This document shows positions 35,201-47,200 of a DNA stretch of 64,000 nt, piece after piece. The position numbers were made by a program, and so were the translations under genes. The stretch comes from Cinnamomum chago (Eukaryota > Streptophyta > Magnoliopsida > Laurales > Lauraceae): contig CP142451.1 in assembly GCA_038049695.1 (NCBI GenBank), positions 70,138,001-70,202,000 of the forward strand, given 5' to 3'. The first letter of the stretch is position 1. Every line of letters begins with the position of its first letter. The notes under the pieces are model-generated. The model did no database searches, was not told the DNA's origin, and saw only the letters and a list, made by a program, of their open reading frames with translations.

Positions 35201-38200
35201 GCGAGGCGATTGCATGGTGCAGTGAAAGCAACGGCTGGTGACGACGAGGGGGCGCTGTTGCGGGTTGCTGGTTGCTGGACGGAGAGGATAGAGCAGTAGA
35301 GGATGAAGCTCGACGGTTCCAGGTATGCCCGCAACTCAGTCTCTCCTGTTCTTCTACTATCTTCTTCGTCTGTTTCTTCTTTCTTTTTGTTTGATTTTTT
35401 TTTTCTGGGGTTGGGAATGGATAATCAGAGAGGGTTTTGGTTCCGGTCGGCAGGGAAGGAGATGGGCGTGAATAGGGAATGGAACGAAATGGGTTTCTGG
35501 GGAGGGGTGGGTTTTGTGGATTCAGGTAGGGCTAGATTAGGGTTTGGTCATTTGGGATTTTGGGGAAAATTTGTTTAGGGCTGGGAAGTGGGATTTTGGT
35601 TCGGAAGTGGCTGATGGGATCTGCTGTGATGAAGATGATGATTGGTGGGGATGTTAATGGCTGGACAGTAATTGGAAAGATGGGATACTGTTGATTGCAG
35701 GGGTGGGTGAATGGTAGTAGATGATGGCTGGATGTCGAATCGATGATCGGAACGGCAATCCGAGATGGATTGTCGGCTCTGATACCAGTTGATGTGAAGA
35801 TCTAGAGATCGAGTCCTGGGACTCAAATACCCTAATATCCTTAGGAGAAACTCACGTGAAAGAAGAACTGAACTCTTATTAAAGATTATGGCATGATCAT
35901 TACAATGGCATACTACTCTAAATATAGAGTAATAAGATGGTTCTATACTAACGAGGACTTTCTAAAACAGTAAACTACTAATCTTAATCAGTATTAGAAT
36001 TTAGGAAATAACATACTAAGTAACTTGATTAAATTAGCAATATCTAAACTAAGATAGGGATCTTTAATTAGAGATCATGTGGACCCCGTCAAGCGGGCCA
36101 TCAAGTCTTGCGGGCCTTGGTCCTTGATCGGCCTGCATCATTAGGAGAGCCTTGCCCTCTCTCTCTCTCTCTTTATATATATATATATATATATAGGGAG
36201 ATGCTCCTATGAGAGATATCTCTCACCTTAAATGAGAGATTGGGTGGGGGCCCTCACATCCATATACAATGCTAACAACTTAAATGTGAGGGCCCCCACC
36301 CTTATCTCTCATTTAAGATGAGAGATATCTCTCATAGGAGCATCTCTCATACACACACACATGTTTGTTTGGAATGGAGACCCAGAATTTACGTTGCCAA
36401 CCCTAACATAGGACAAGGCTTTGTTGATGATGATGACGATGATGATAATGATTTGTTTTGAAGTTTCTTACAATCTGTAAATGTAGATAGGATTGGAATT
36501 TTGACTTAATATTTTGTTTGTGGTAAATAAGGAGAGACTTTTTTGAGATAGTTTGGACATGACCATTGCAGGCCAGCTATGGCGACAATGAGTAAAAATC
36601 TTTCAATCCAAGTTGATGGCCCACCAAGGAAAAGGGGTAGGCATAAATGGACATGGATGGAATATTAGGGTTAGATCTGAAGAAGTACAACCTTTTCGAG
36701 GATTTTGCCCATGATAAACTGGAATGGAGAAACTAAATTCATATAACCAACATAATTGGGACGAGGCTCTGATAATTATGATGATGACTTGATAGTTGGT
36801 TAATTTATTTTTGTTTTAGTCTGAATCTTAGTACTTTGGTTCAAAGACTAAGGAGTCTGTATCATAGTTGGAAATGCTCAGTCTTACAATTACAAGGCTG
36901 CAGGATCTATTTTGTGCACCTTCGTCATGCATCGAGTTACATCTGTTAAATAGAACCTATACCATTTTTTTAGAAGTTTCTTAGATTTACCAAATGTAGG
37001 AAAAAATGGCATTTTGACTCTAGTATAGCCCGAAGTTAAATGGGAACTCGTCTGTTGGTTGGGAAGAGCTTGATATACGATGGGAGCCACAAACTAATGG
37101 ATGGCATACCATTATCGTGGCAAATGGTCAGTCCTAATGTGGAAGAGATAGAAAGAGAGGGTTGAGAAAAGGAGTTGGAATGTTGAAAGAGGAGAGAATA
37201 TGGATGGCTTGGAGAGAAAAAAGGGGCAAAAGGAGGGAGGATGTGGAAAAAGGGAAAGTAGGATGTTAGGAAGTTGAAACGGAAGAGAGAATAGGGACAG
37301 TTTGGAGAGGAGAGAAAATAGTAGTAGTTTCGTTCCTTATTTTTAACGAAAGAGGCTTCTGAGATATTTGAATTTTCATTACACCATTGCACGGTTATCT
37401 TCATCACAAGGAATAAATGCCCTATATAAATATGTGTTGCAGTGTGTGTTTGGGGGGCCTTTTTCTTTTTCTTTTTTTTGGGGAGTGTTCCGGTGGGGAG
37501 GGGGGGGCGGTACGGTGGAAATGATTGATTATTGATATATTCATTTTTCCTTTCATCTATTCCTGAGCATTGGACTGCTAACTTTTATTTAAGTGTTAGG
37601 AACGTTACAACCATCAAATTTGTTGAGTTCATACAGATTTTATTGTCTGATTCATTTTTTTACTCTACTGTTCCCTTTCTTGTGGATAGAAGCAAACAGT
37701 GAAGGAAGGTCAAGTACTTTGTTTCATTGAGCAGCTTGGTGGTGAGGTTCCAATTAAGGTGCGGGTCTTTACTTATTTCTACTTATATGTGCATGATATG
37801 TGGCTCTTGTTTCTCTCTTTGCAAGATAAAAATGCCATGCACAGGTGTGAATGCAAGAACTAAATGAAAAAAAAAAGCAAGTGTTAAATTTGAGAAAAGA
37901 CGTTTCAAAATAAATAAATGAAAAAAATGCTTTCTTTTAACTACTTTCTGTTCTCCTGTTAACTTGAAATTGAGTACTTCTTCCTTGCTGAAGTAATTAG
38001 TTTTGATTTTCTGTCAATATTTTGTAGTCTGACGTTTCGGGGGAGGTCATCAAGATACTACGGCAAGACGGAGGTATGCAAAGGAATCTATTTATTAATT
38101 ATATTTTATAGTTCCACATAATATTTGTTTAAAACAATGGATTTTTCATTTTCACCCAACATTGGTACAGCTGTTCATGGCCGTTTCAAAAATTCCAAGT

Positions 38201-41200
38201 TGTTAATCTGATGAACCTATCATGGGATCAACCATTTCCCATTTTCTTATATTTTCTTAATTGATAATGAAGAAATTTCATTAGTATACAAAATGGCTAC
38301 AGGAGCTGATAAGAAAGATAGCTACAGAGTGATGAAAAGCAAATAGTTGCCTGCAGACAAAGTGCCTTCCATCCCTTAGCTGAAACATCTATCTTCCTAC
38401 TACATGCACAATGAAATCCCCCAAATCTACATAGCAATCTAGTTTCAGCTAGAATGAATTACATTCTCCATGGTTCTGTGTGCTAGAATATCTCCCAGCC
38501 TTCTCATCACCCTCTCCCTAACCACTCATAGCACTTGCTCTCCCATGCTTTATTATTGACCATGTCCCTAAACAACTTCTGGAAGTTCGTCTTCAATGAA
38601 GCCTCCCCTAGACACACATCCTCCAAAATAGAACCTGCCAACCTGGACCCCAGACCCCACAAAGCAACCCAACCCTTCCCTAAACAGACTTCCTGTGACC
38701 TTCAAAAATTTCCCCACTAGGTATCACTCCCCACAGGTTGATAACTTGGCCCTAGCCAAATCCCTTTTGTCTGCCCTCTATTTGCTCACCACAACCTTTC
38801 TCTACTAAGCTTTCGCTGCTCACCAAGTCTCCACCATTTCACGAACAATGATTCGGGTATTTCAATCATTGAAACATCTTTGTAGCTTCTTCAATCTTAC
38901 AAATGCTATCTTCCTTCCAAACACTTCTTAAGCTCCTTTGAGTGAGCACATCAGGTATGAAACCAGCCACAATAATGTTAAGGTGTTCAGAGGGAGATTC
39001 AGATCATATGAAAAGAGAAGAATTTTCCACACAATTGTTCTTCATTGAGGAGATCGACTAGAGTATGTATACACTTAGCTTGCCATATGAATGGCTAAAG
39101 CTAGGGCCTAATTAAGGCCATTACAGATGTAATGAAATCAATCTAGCTACATAAGGAAAATATCATCTAGCTAAGAAAGGAGAAGTTATTATACAGTATT
39201 GACCCAATCTAACAAAATCCCACACGTGAGACACTTTTGTTCATGGGCCAAGTTTAAGCTGGGCCTTATCCATTCTACAAATAAGATGCATTTTTCTTGG
39301 AAAAAATTACTTGAAACGGTCAAACCATGGTTATAAACGACCCTCTATACCTTCCAGTTGAAACTAAACCTCTTGAGATGGTGGGATTGTGAGAATGTTG
39401 GAACTCAAGTTCTCTTGGAGCATTCCAAATACTTTCCTATGGCTTGATAGCTAATTGATTGGATGATAAGTGGACTATTACTGCCGTCATTTTTGGATGG
39501 GTAGTATGTCATCACTCGAAACCGGATACCCGAAGACACCACCTTTCGAGTCGCGGGTTATGAATTTGTTCATCAAATGTGAGTTTAGGTCATAACCAAG
39601 ACATTTGCAGCGGAAACTTAACATACATCAAACATAACTTTAGACAAGCATAATGGAGCATAAACAAATCTCTAATCTTCAATTTAATAATGATAATGTC
39701 AAAACTTATATAATCATCAAATAATTGAAAACCCCACTCTAAACAAATTCTACTAATAACAATTTGGCCAAACAAGGCCTTACTAAAATGTTATGAAAAT
39801 TAAGAAACTAAGCAACTAAGTTATAACGATTCTTATGCGCAAGCACGATGTCTTTAGACTACATCAAATAATTTATATAAATTTATATAATATGATAAGC
39901 TCTGTGCAAATTGCACTTGGAGATAATCCACCCCAATCAACGTGATGGCTTGACAAAGGATAATGAAACAGAGTCAACTTTTGGTGTCCAATTCTAATGT
40001 CTCATGATTTTAATACTCTTGTTGAATACCTCATGAACGATTGTCATTTAACCTGTTTGTCATTTAAGGCATATCTAATTTGATATCCTAGACCTATTTG
40101 GTGCAACCTCATGGCTAATACCGGTCATTCACGACTCTCCACTCACCTCATACAACACATTCTTTGATCACCTTGGCTGAAATTCTGCAACCAGCTTGCA
40201 AATCCCTAGTAAGGCGACCAACTATTAAGACACAAAGGAAAGCACCCATACAAAAGAATTGGCCATGGCGAAGCCACTGTAAACCTATATGCCGGGCAAG
40301 CAAAAAAACCAAAAGAACCACAAAAAGAGAGGGCACCTAAAAGCAACACCCACAACCCGGTTCATAAAATGAATTGCCCATAAGCCAGCCAGCAGCCATA
40401 ACTAACTCAGAATGAAGAAACAATTCAGCCGGCACTAGCAGTGAAGGACAACATCTGATTGGAATGTTTCATATTAGCAGCCATCCAATGCCAAGGTCTA
40501 TCACCTTCGTTGACACGGTAGCATACAGTAACGTGCAGGACGTTGATCAGCTGAAAGTCTCTTCTTGTTTGAAACTTAGACCTCCATGGGTTACGTCCTG
40601 CTTCTCTTCAAATTGATTTTAAACTTGCGAAGAGTGTCAATCTCAGCATGACTCCGAAGGAATCATTTCTACCTAGAGTTGAAGTTATTGATCCAACAAA
40701 CTCACTTTCCTGTAATTGTTGGGGCGACATCGTAATTTTTGGGGCTACATCTTCCTTAAATGCCATGTGTGGAGAACTGACAACGACCATGTATTTGAGT
40801 AGGCATGAGGAATGTACTGAAATCAGAAATCACTAAGAAACATTTCTTCTAATTTGTCCTCAATCAATAGGATTCGAGGCTGTTTTTTGCTAACACAATA
40901 CACCTAACACATCAATGCTGGAAATTTAGGATTTTAGCCCTAATATTATTTGAAATACTATTAGATTGAAATCTCATTAAGACCCACAGTATCTTGGGAA
41001 GGAGAAAGAGATCTAAAAGAGAAAACGGGAAAGGAGGAGGCAGAGAGAGATCAAAAGAGTTGAATATATCAAGGAAATTGAATGGTAGCGAGGGTTGTCT
41101 ACTGGACAAAGAGAAGAGAGAGAGCTTCTTTTCCTCTACTGCAGAAAGGGAAGAGAGATGGCTGCATAAAGGGTAAAAGAGGGATGAGGATAGTGGATGA

Positions 41201-44200
41201 AAAAACGATAAAGAATTTAAAAAAAAAGGCCCGTTTCCAAAATACTTGCCATTGTGGTTCCGCTTGCATCTTGCAAAAGTGAGGAATCCCATTTAGATCG
41301 TCAAGTGGGCCAATGTTCACTTCGTTCAAAAGTGGATATTAGCTTTCTTTCTTTTGAAAAAGAACTTTTAAATTTGTAATAACCAAATGAACTTTAAAGA
41401 GATTTTAAGTTTTCCAAAAGCAAAAATCTCAAAAGCCCTTTTTTCGAGCCCCACCAAACACGCCCTTAGTCTTTTCTTCCCCTCCTTTCTTTCCTTGTTT
41501 CTTTCTTTCAACATGTGAAAGGTGAGAGAATGAGGTGTTTGTTGGGCAAATTGTTGGGAAGTCCCACATCCCACATCGCCTAAGTAATGGGTTTAATAGG
41601 GCTTCATATACCTGTTTGAGCCTTCTACCTATTAGCTTAAGCTTTTGGGTTGGTACATGGTATCAGAGCGGGTTCCGATCCCGTCGTTCTTGTGTAGCTC
41701 ACGTGGCAGGTCCATCCATGAAATCTGTTGGGCCTGCATGTGGGGGAGGGGAGTGTTGGGAAGTCCCACATCCCACATCGCCTGAGTAATGGGTTTGATA
41801 GGGCTTCATATACCTGTTTGAGCCTTCCACCAATTAGTTTAAGCCTTTGGGTTGGTACATGGTATCTTACACAAGTAACCCATCTTATCCAGGGGGTTAG
41901 ATGAGCTTTATAACTCTGATTTTTAGTGCTTCTAGAAGGGTGAATGTGGCAAGTGCACGCGCGCGCACACTTGTCCGGCTGCACACGCACGTTCTTTTAG
42001 CCAAAACAGTCTAGAAGCAGAAAGGAATGGAATTAACATACAACTATGCCCAGGACCTACGATGCCCCGGATTTGGATACAGTTACGAACACGTGAGGAT
42101 TGAGGGACACAACTCTACATTTCTAGAGATCTACGACATGGAAATGGATACAGCTGCGTAATTTTGCTTCAAAACATTTCTGAATAACGATATTATTATT
42201 GTTTTTGTTCCTTTCAAAGATTATCATTACGTTGAAAGTAAGAAAACTGAAAGAACTATATGAAATTTGGACTTCTTTTTTTTTATTTTTTTTATTTTTT
42301 ATGGTAAGGATGAAATATGGATTGGGTGGGTAGAGTATGATAAACGTATACCTTTGAAGTATTAGTGCAGTATCAAGTATTAATACAAACCATTCAAAAA
42401 TAAATAAATCAAGTACTGATACGAGTGTTGATCAGTTCCACAGGGTGATAAGGTTGGCATGTTGAAGTATCCAGGTATCATAGCCCAGGACACTATAATT
42501 ACTCCTTGATACTCTTGTTTCCTAGAAACTGTAGTAGGTGGTCTTAATAAACTTTCTTGATCCCATTAGACGTAAGAATAGATATTCACTAATGTTTTTG
42601 TCACATGTGTTTCAAATTGTATGCATTTATGTGTCACTATAGAATGATTGAATATTTAGGGAGATGCTCCTATGAGAGCATCTCTCACCTTACTACTATG
42701 AGAGATAAGGAGGGGGCCCTCACTTTTAAGTTGTTGGCATTGGATACCCTATCTCTCATAGTAAGGTGAGAGATGCTCTTACTATGAGAGATATGGTATC
42801 CAATGCCAACAACTTAAATGTGAGGGCCCCCACTCTTATCTTATCTCTTATAGGAACATCTCCACATATATATATATATATAAGCCCTATCCTAACTTTG
42901 TTGGGGTCGACTACACCAATTATGTTTCTCCATTCTGATCTATTTTGAGTCAAATCCTCAGATAAGTTACACCTCCTTAATATCTATTTTTACTACCTCC
43001 ATTCACGTCCTCTTTAGCCTAACCCTTTCCCTTAGTGGGCCATCAACCTTCATAGCCAAACTTTTCCTTACCAGCACCGTTGCCAGCCTACGCTGGACAT
43101 GCTCAAACCATCTCAAACGGGTTTCTCTAACTTTACTTACCAGCACCGTTGCCAGCCTACGCTGGACATGCTCAAACCATCTCAAAAGGGTTTCTCTAAC
43201 TTTATCCCCTATTGTTGCTAACCCTAAATGTTTTCGAAAGCGCTCATTTCTAATTTTATCTTTCCTAGTTTTACCACACATTCACCTTAACATTCTCATC
43301 TCTGCTATATCCATTTTGTGCATATGTTTCTTCTGGGTTGGCCAACATTCTGCTCCATGGGTCATACTGGTCTAAACGATGTCTTGTAAAATTTTTCCTT
43401 CAATTTTATTGGCATTCGTGGGTCACAAAGCACTCCGGAAGTAAGTCTCCACTTCGACCATCCCGTTTTTATCCTATATCGCCATCTTTATCAATCTCGT
43501 CATCATTACTAATTATAGAGCCAAGGTAGCACAAAAGAATCACTTTGTGGTATCACATGGTCTTCAATTCTCCCAGTAGTTTTAGCCCTTTCTATATACC
43601 CACTGAAGTTACAACCTGTCGCGACCCCGGAACGGATCCCCGGGCCCGTGACGCATTGAGATTGATTACTACTATTGAAGATTTTGTTTTCCCACAGGTT
43701 CCCGCGGTGAGGATTCCCAAAGTCACGCGGAATCTGACTCACACGATCAAGTATGCGGAAGCGTGTAGCAAACACATCAAGATGAGCACCAGCAAAATAT
43801 TTAGGTGCCATAACAAATATTCACAAGGCATAGTATCAAAGAAAGAAGCTAACATGACATTCCCATTAATATTCAAGTTACGAGACTAATTCAAAAGTAC
43901 TTTAAGTTTTGTTACAATTCCATAAGAGGCCAACAGAGGCCAATACACTTCTCCAAACTAATCAAAAGAAACCCCACAAAAGATGACGAGACTCAAGACC
44001 CCGCCCGACGTCTAGATGACATCGTCGGGCTGCCACTCTCTCACAGGGGTTGGCTCACAAGCCTCCTCCTGACGCTCCTCCTCAAAGGTAACGTCTCCTG
44101 CACCTGGGCACCAACAAACAAGGGTCAAACACGACGGTTTGGCAGGTAATCAATTTAGGCATAAGCATGAACAATAACGTTTGAGAAAACATGTAAACAA

Positions 44201-47200
44201 ATCCTTGATTTGAACCACTATATTGACTGAGGTACTAAAGCAAAATAGCATGAGTACATAATATATCATGAATAGTTATCAACCACAAAGAGCCCATCCT
44301 TTCTCTATCATTTATATAATGAAAAGAGCAAGCACGTACGACAAGCACGATATACATAATATAAGCACGACACGATTTCCCACAAAGACGGGAATTCCGG
44401 CCGCGGAACCGGACACGCACGATGTGTAATAAATACACGACCAGTCTGCAGACAGTCCACATGTTTAAAGACCCCCAGACAGTGGATCAAACTGAAAGGG
44501 CAATCTAAGCTCAGTGGTGTTTACTTAATTCATGAATGCACAAAACACGTGAAACACGATCAAAGCATGTCGAGATAAAAATGGGGAAATCACTTATCAA
44601 ACACGACGAGCACGACTAGCAAAGAGGCATAATTAATATGCATAACACGCTTAGGAAGTAATCCCCTTTTTCTTGAAACAAACCTTCAAAACAAGCTTAT
44701 ACTTGAAATTCCAAAACTAGTACACGAGGGTACTCATCGTACCAAAACGGAATTCAAACACGAAATCTGGCAAGTATATGTTAAGGCTATTGGTTGACCG
44801 TTGTGTAATTGGGACCCTCAAATGTCGAAAAATACAAGAATTGGTGTCCCCGAAGTTGGGTTGCATTTCCAAGTTCCATTTACACAATGTCAAGCTAAAA
44901 CCCTTAACATAGTCTAGTTTTCAACCTTCAAGGAAAATACACAACGAAAATAGTTCTTCTCCCTGAATCTGGTAGGTTCGCTCGAGCAAACTTTATAAGG
45001 TGATGACACTTCGCTCGAGCGGACCTGATAAAGCGTTGACACTTCGCTCGAGCGATACGGTAGCTCGAGCGAATATAAGGTGCGCTCGAACGGACAGCTC
45101 TCTGTCTGCGCTCGGACCAAGCAGTGGCTTGGTTGCTCGAGCGGACAAGCTGCTGCTTGCAAGGAAGAAAATATCGGCCGATACGAAGCGTATCGGCCGA
45201 TACGATACATGAAATTATCGGCCGATACTCTTGTGTATCGGCCAATACATACCGCCACGATACGTATCGGCCGATACATGTGGGGGGGGGGGGGGGGGGT
45301 TATAAAACCCCCCCTTTTGGACTTTTTAGGGTTTTTTACCCTTGTCTTTCTTCTCTTCCCCTCTATGGTTGCTGTTTTCACATCTTTGTGGTCCATCCTG
45401 CGTAAGTTCAAAAAAAAAAGAAAAAAAAATCGAATCGGGGCTGCCGCCCCGAACCCCGCCTTTATGGTCGGCGGCCCAGAATCAGTACTTTTCATATATT
45501 GAATGATCTATCATGAATGCATGCAACATATAATGTTTATGTTCATATTAAGCTATTTTTGATCACCAAAGTTTTATGCTTAGGGTTAGGTCTCACCACA
45601 GTGACCCTAACAATTAAACACTGATATTTGGCTCTAATAGTACCATCATGATGTTTACATTACATATTGTTCAAATGTATGAATATAAGTGTCTCCCAAA
45701 TCCCTTTTGGTGGTGATCAAGGTATTCCTAATTTCCTATTTCTTTCACTAACTCTCTACTCCCTTTGTCATTTCTAAATTGGTGTTGAATGTTGATTGTT
45801 GATCACTTCATAGTTCATTCACTTGATTGAATTTGAACCTTGAATGCTGAAGTATTGATATTTGATTGTTCAATGTTCACTAATGACCTAACTCTTAAGT
45901 CTTCTTAATTCTTATGCCGTTATTTCATGTTCTAATTTTTTTTCTATTTAGCTTTCCATTACTTTTTAAGTTAACATGACTAAGAAACATGAATACATGT
46001 GAAAAAACTAATCATTACTATTATTTTCTATTTATACAGCGATACAAGACATCATATATTGAGGGCACCGCTGCGCCCCCTTTTCTTACTTACTTTTGCA
46101 AAAGAACCACATTTTCTTTCATTTTACAATTTTCTGGATTTTCTGGAATTTTTTCAGATTTTTTTGGCGATTTTTTAAAATCGCACCGCTACGCCGATAC
46201 GTATCCCCGATACGCTACGTATCGCCCGCTTCGTATCGGTTTGGCGGCGGGCCGCTACGCCCGCCGCTACCGATATTTTCATCCTTGGCTGCTTGTGCTC
46301 GCTGAGTGCGGAAATTTCCTTCCTCTTGCACAACTTCCTCTACATTTCTCTCCTTCTTCTCATCCATCAATCACATAAAATCCCTTGAGCCTTCATGCTC
46401 ACCAAGGGTTCATTTCTCACCATTTCAAACTTTAAATCCACAAGAAGCAAGATCATAAAGTTCATAAACAAGTTTATATGCACAATTTCTAAAACAACAA
46501 TGAAATCAAAATACAACATGCATCAATCCTATAGAGATTACTTGCCTTGCCCAATGCTAATAATCCTCCTCAAGCACTTCACTCAAGCTAAGCCAACACT
46601 ACAAAGAAACCCAAAGAAAAACCATTCCAAACTTAACACAAATGAAAGCAAAGAACTCATTTTCATAAAAAGGGGTTTTCAAATGAAAAACAAGATCTTA
46701 AGGAACCAAAACAACTCCATGAAAATTATGGGTTGAAACTCTTACCTAGCAATGGCTAAACAAGAAGAGGTGAAGAAGATGGAGAGCTTGTCTCACAAGA
46801 AGCTCCAAGAAATTGGTACCAATGGAAAGCTTGCAAGGAGAGGAGAAAGATGATGGTCTTGAAATCTTCTTTGGAGATCTATAGCTGGAACATGCAAGAG
46901 AATGAAGATGGAAGGGAAAGAGGTTTTCCTTGCCCTAGGTTCAGAAAATTGCAGAGAATGGGGGAAATGAATGAAATGAGAGGGAGAAGAGACTTAAGTG
47001 AAAACAATGGGTCCCAACTAGCTGAATCTTGAAGTGGTCAAAACACGATCTTGTGGCCCTCGGATGACTTCGACGAAGAAGGATAATACGATCGTCGAAA
47101 TATCTAGTTTCCAAAAAGTATATTTTTGACATGGTTTTGAGATCTCGAAAATTGTGTCCAGATTTGTGTAAGAAAGACAATTTTACCCTCTTTGGGCCAA

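Larger units (their letters stand above)
22585..36140 (-). mobile_element. Ty3/gypsy chromovirus, with two nested insertions
   Basis: The LTRs at 22585-22948 and 35790-36140 are flanked by TTAGG (22580-22584 and 36141-36145). The minus-strand primer site TGGTATCAGAGCC follows the 5' LTR. The order gag, protease, RT, RNase H, integrase, chromodomain defines a chromodomain gypsy element. Its own DNA is about 6.4 kb; the rest is a hAT element (27897-33123) and a solo-LTR-like element (23232-25153). The LTRs differ at about nine bases plus one 14-bp indel by eye. Coding frames carry many stops. Confidence 0.93.

Noticed and set aside
40912..41292. 126-codon minus-strand frame
   Set aside because: It is a low-complexity Ser/Phe/Leu composition from purine-rich DNA, without domain or splice context.
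44914..45502. Long overlapping frames on both strands around 45000-45500
   Set aside because: They arise from the palindromic CTCGAGC and ATCGGCCGATA repeats and the G-run, which are open on both strands by symmetry.
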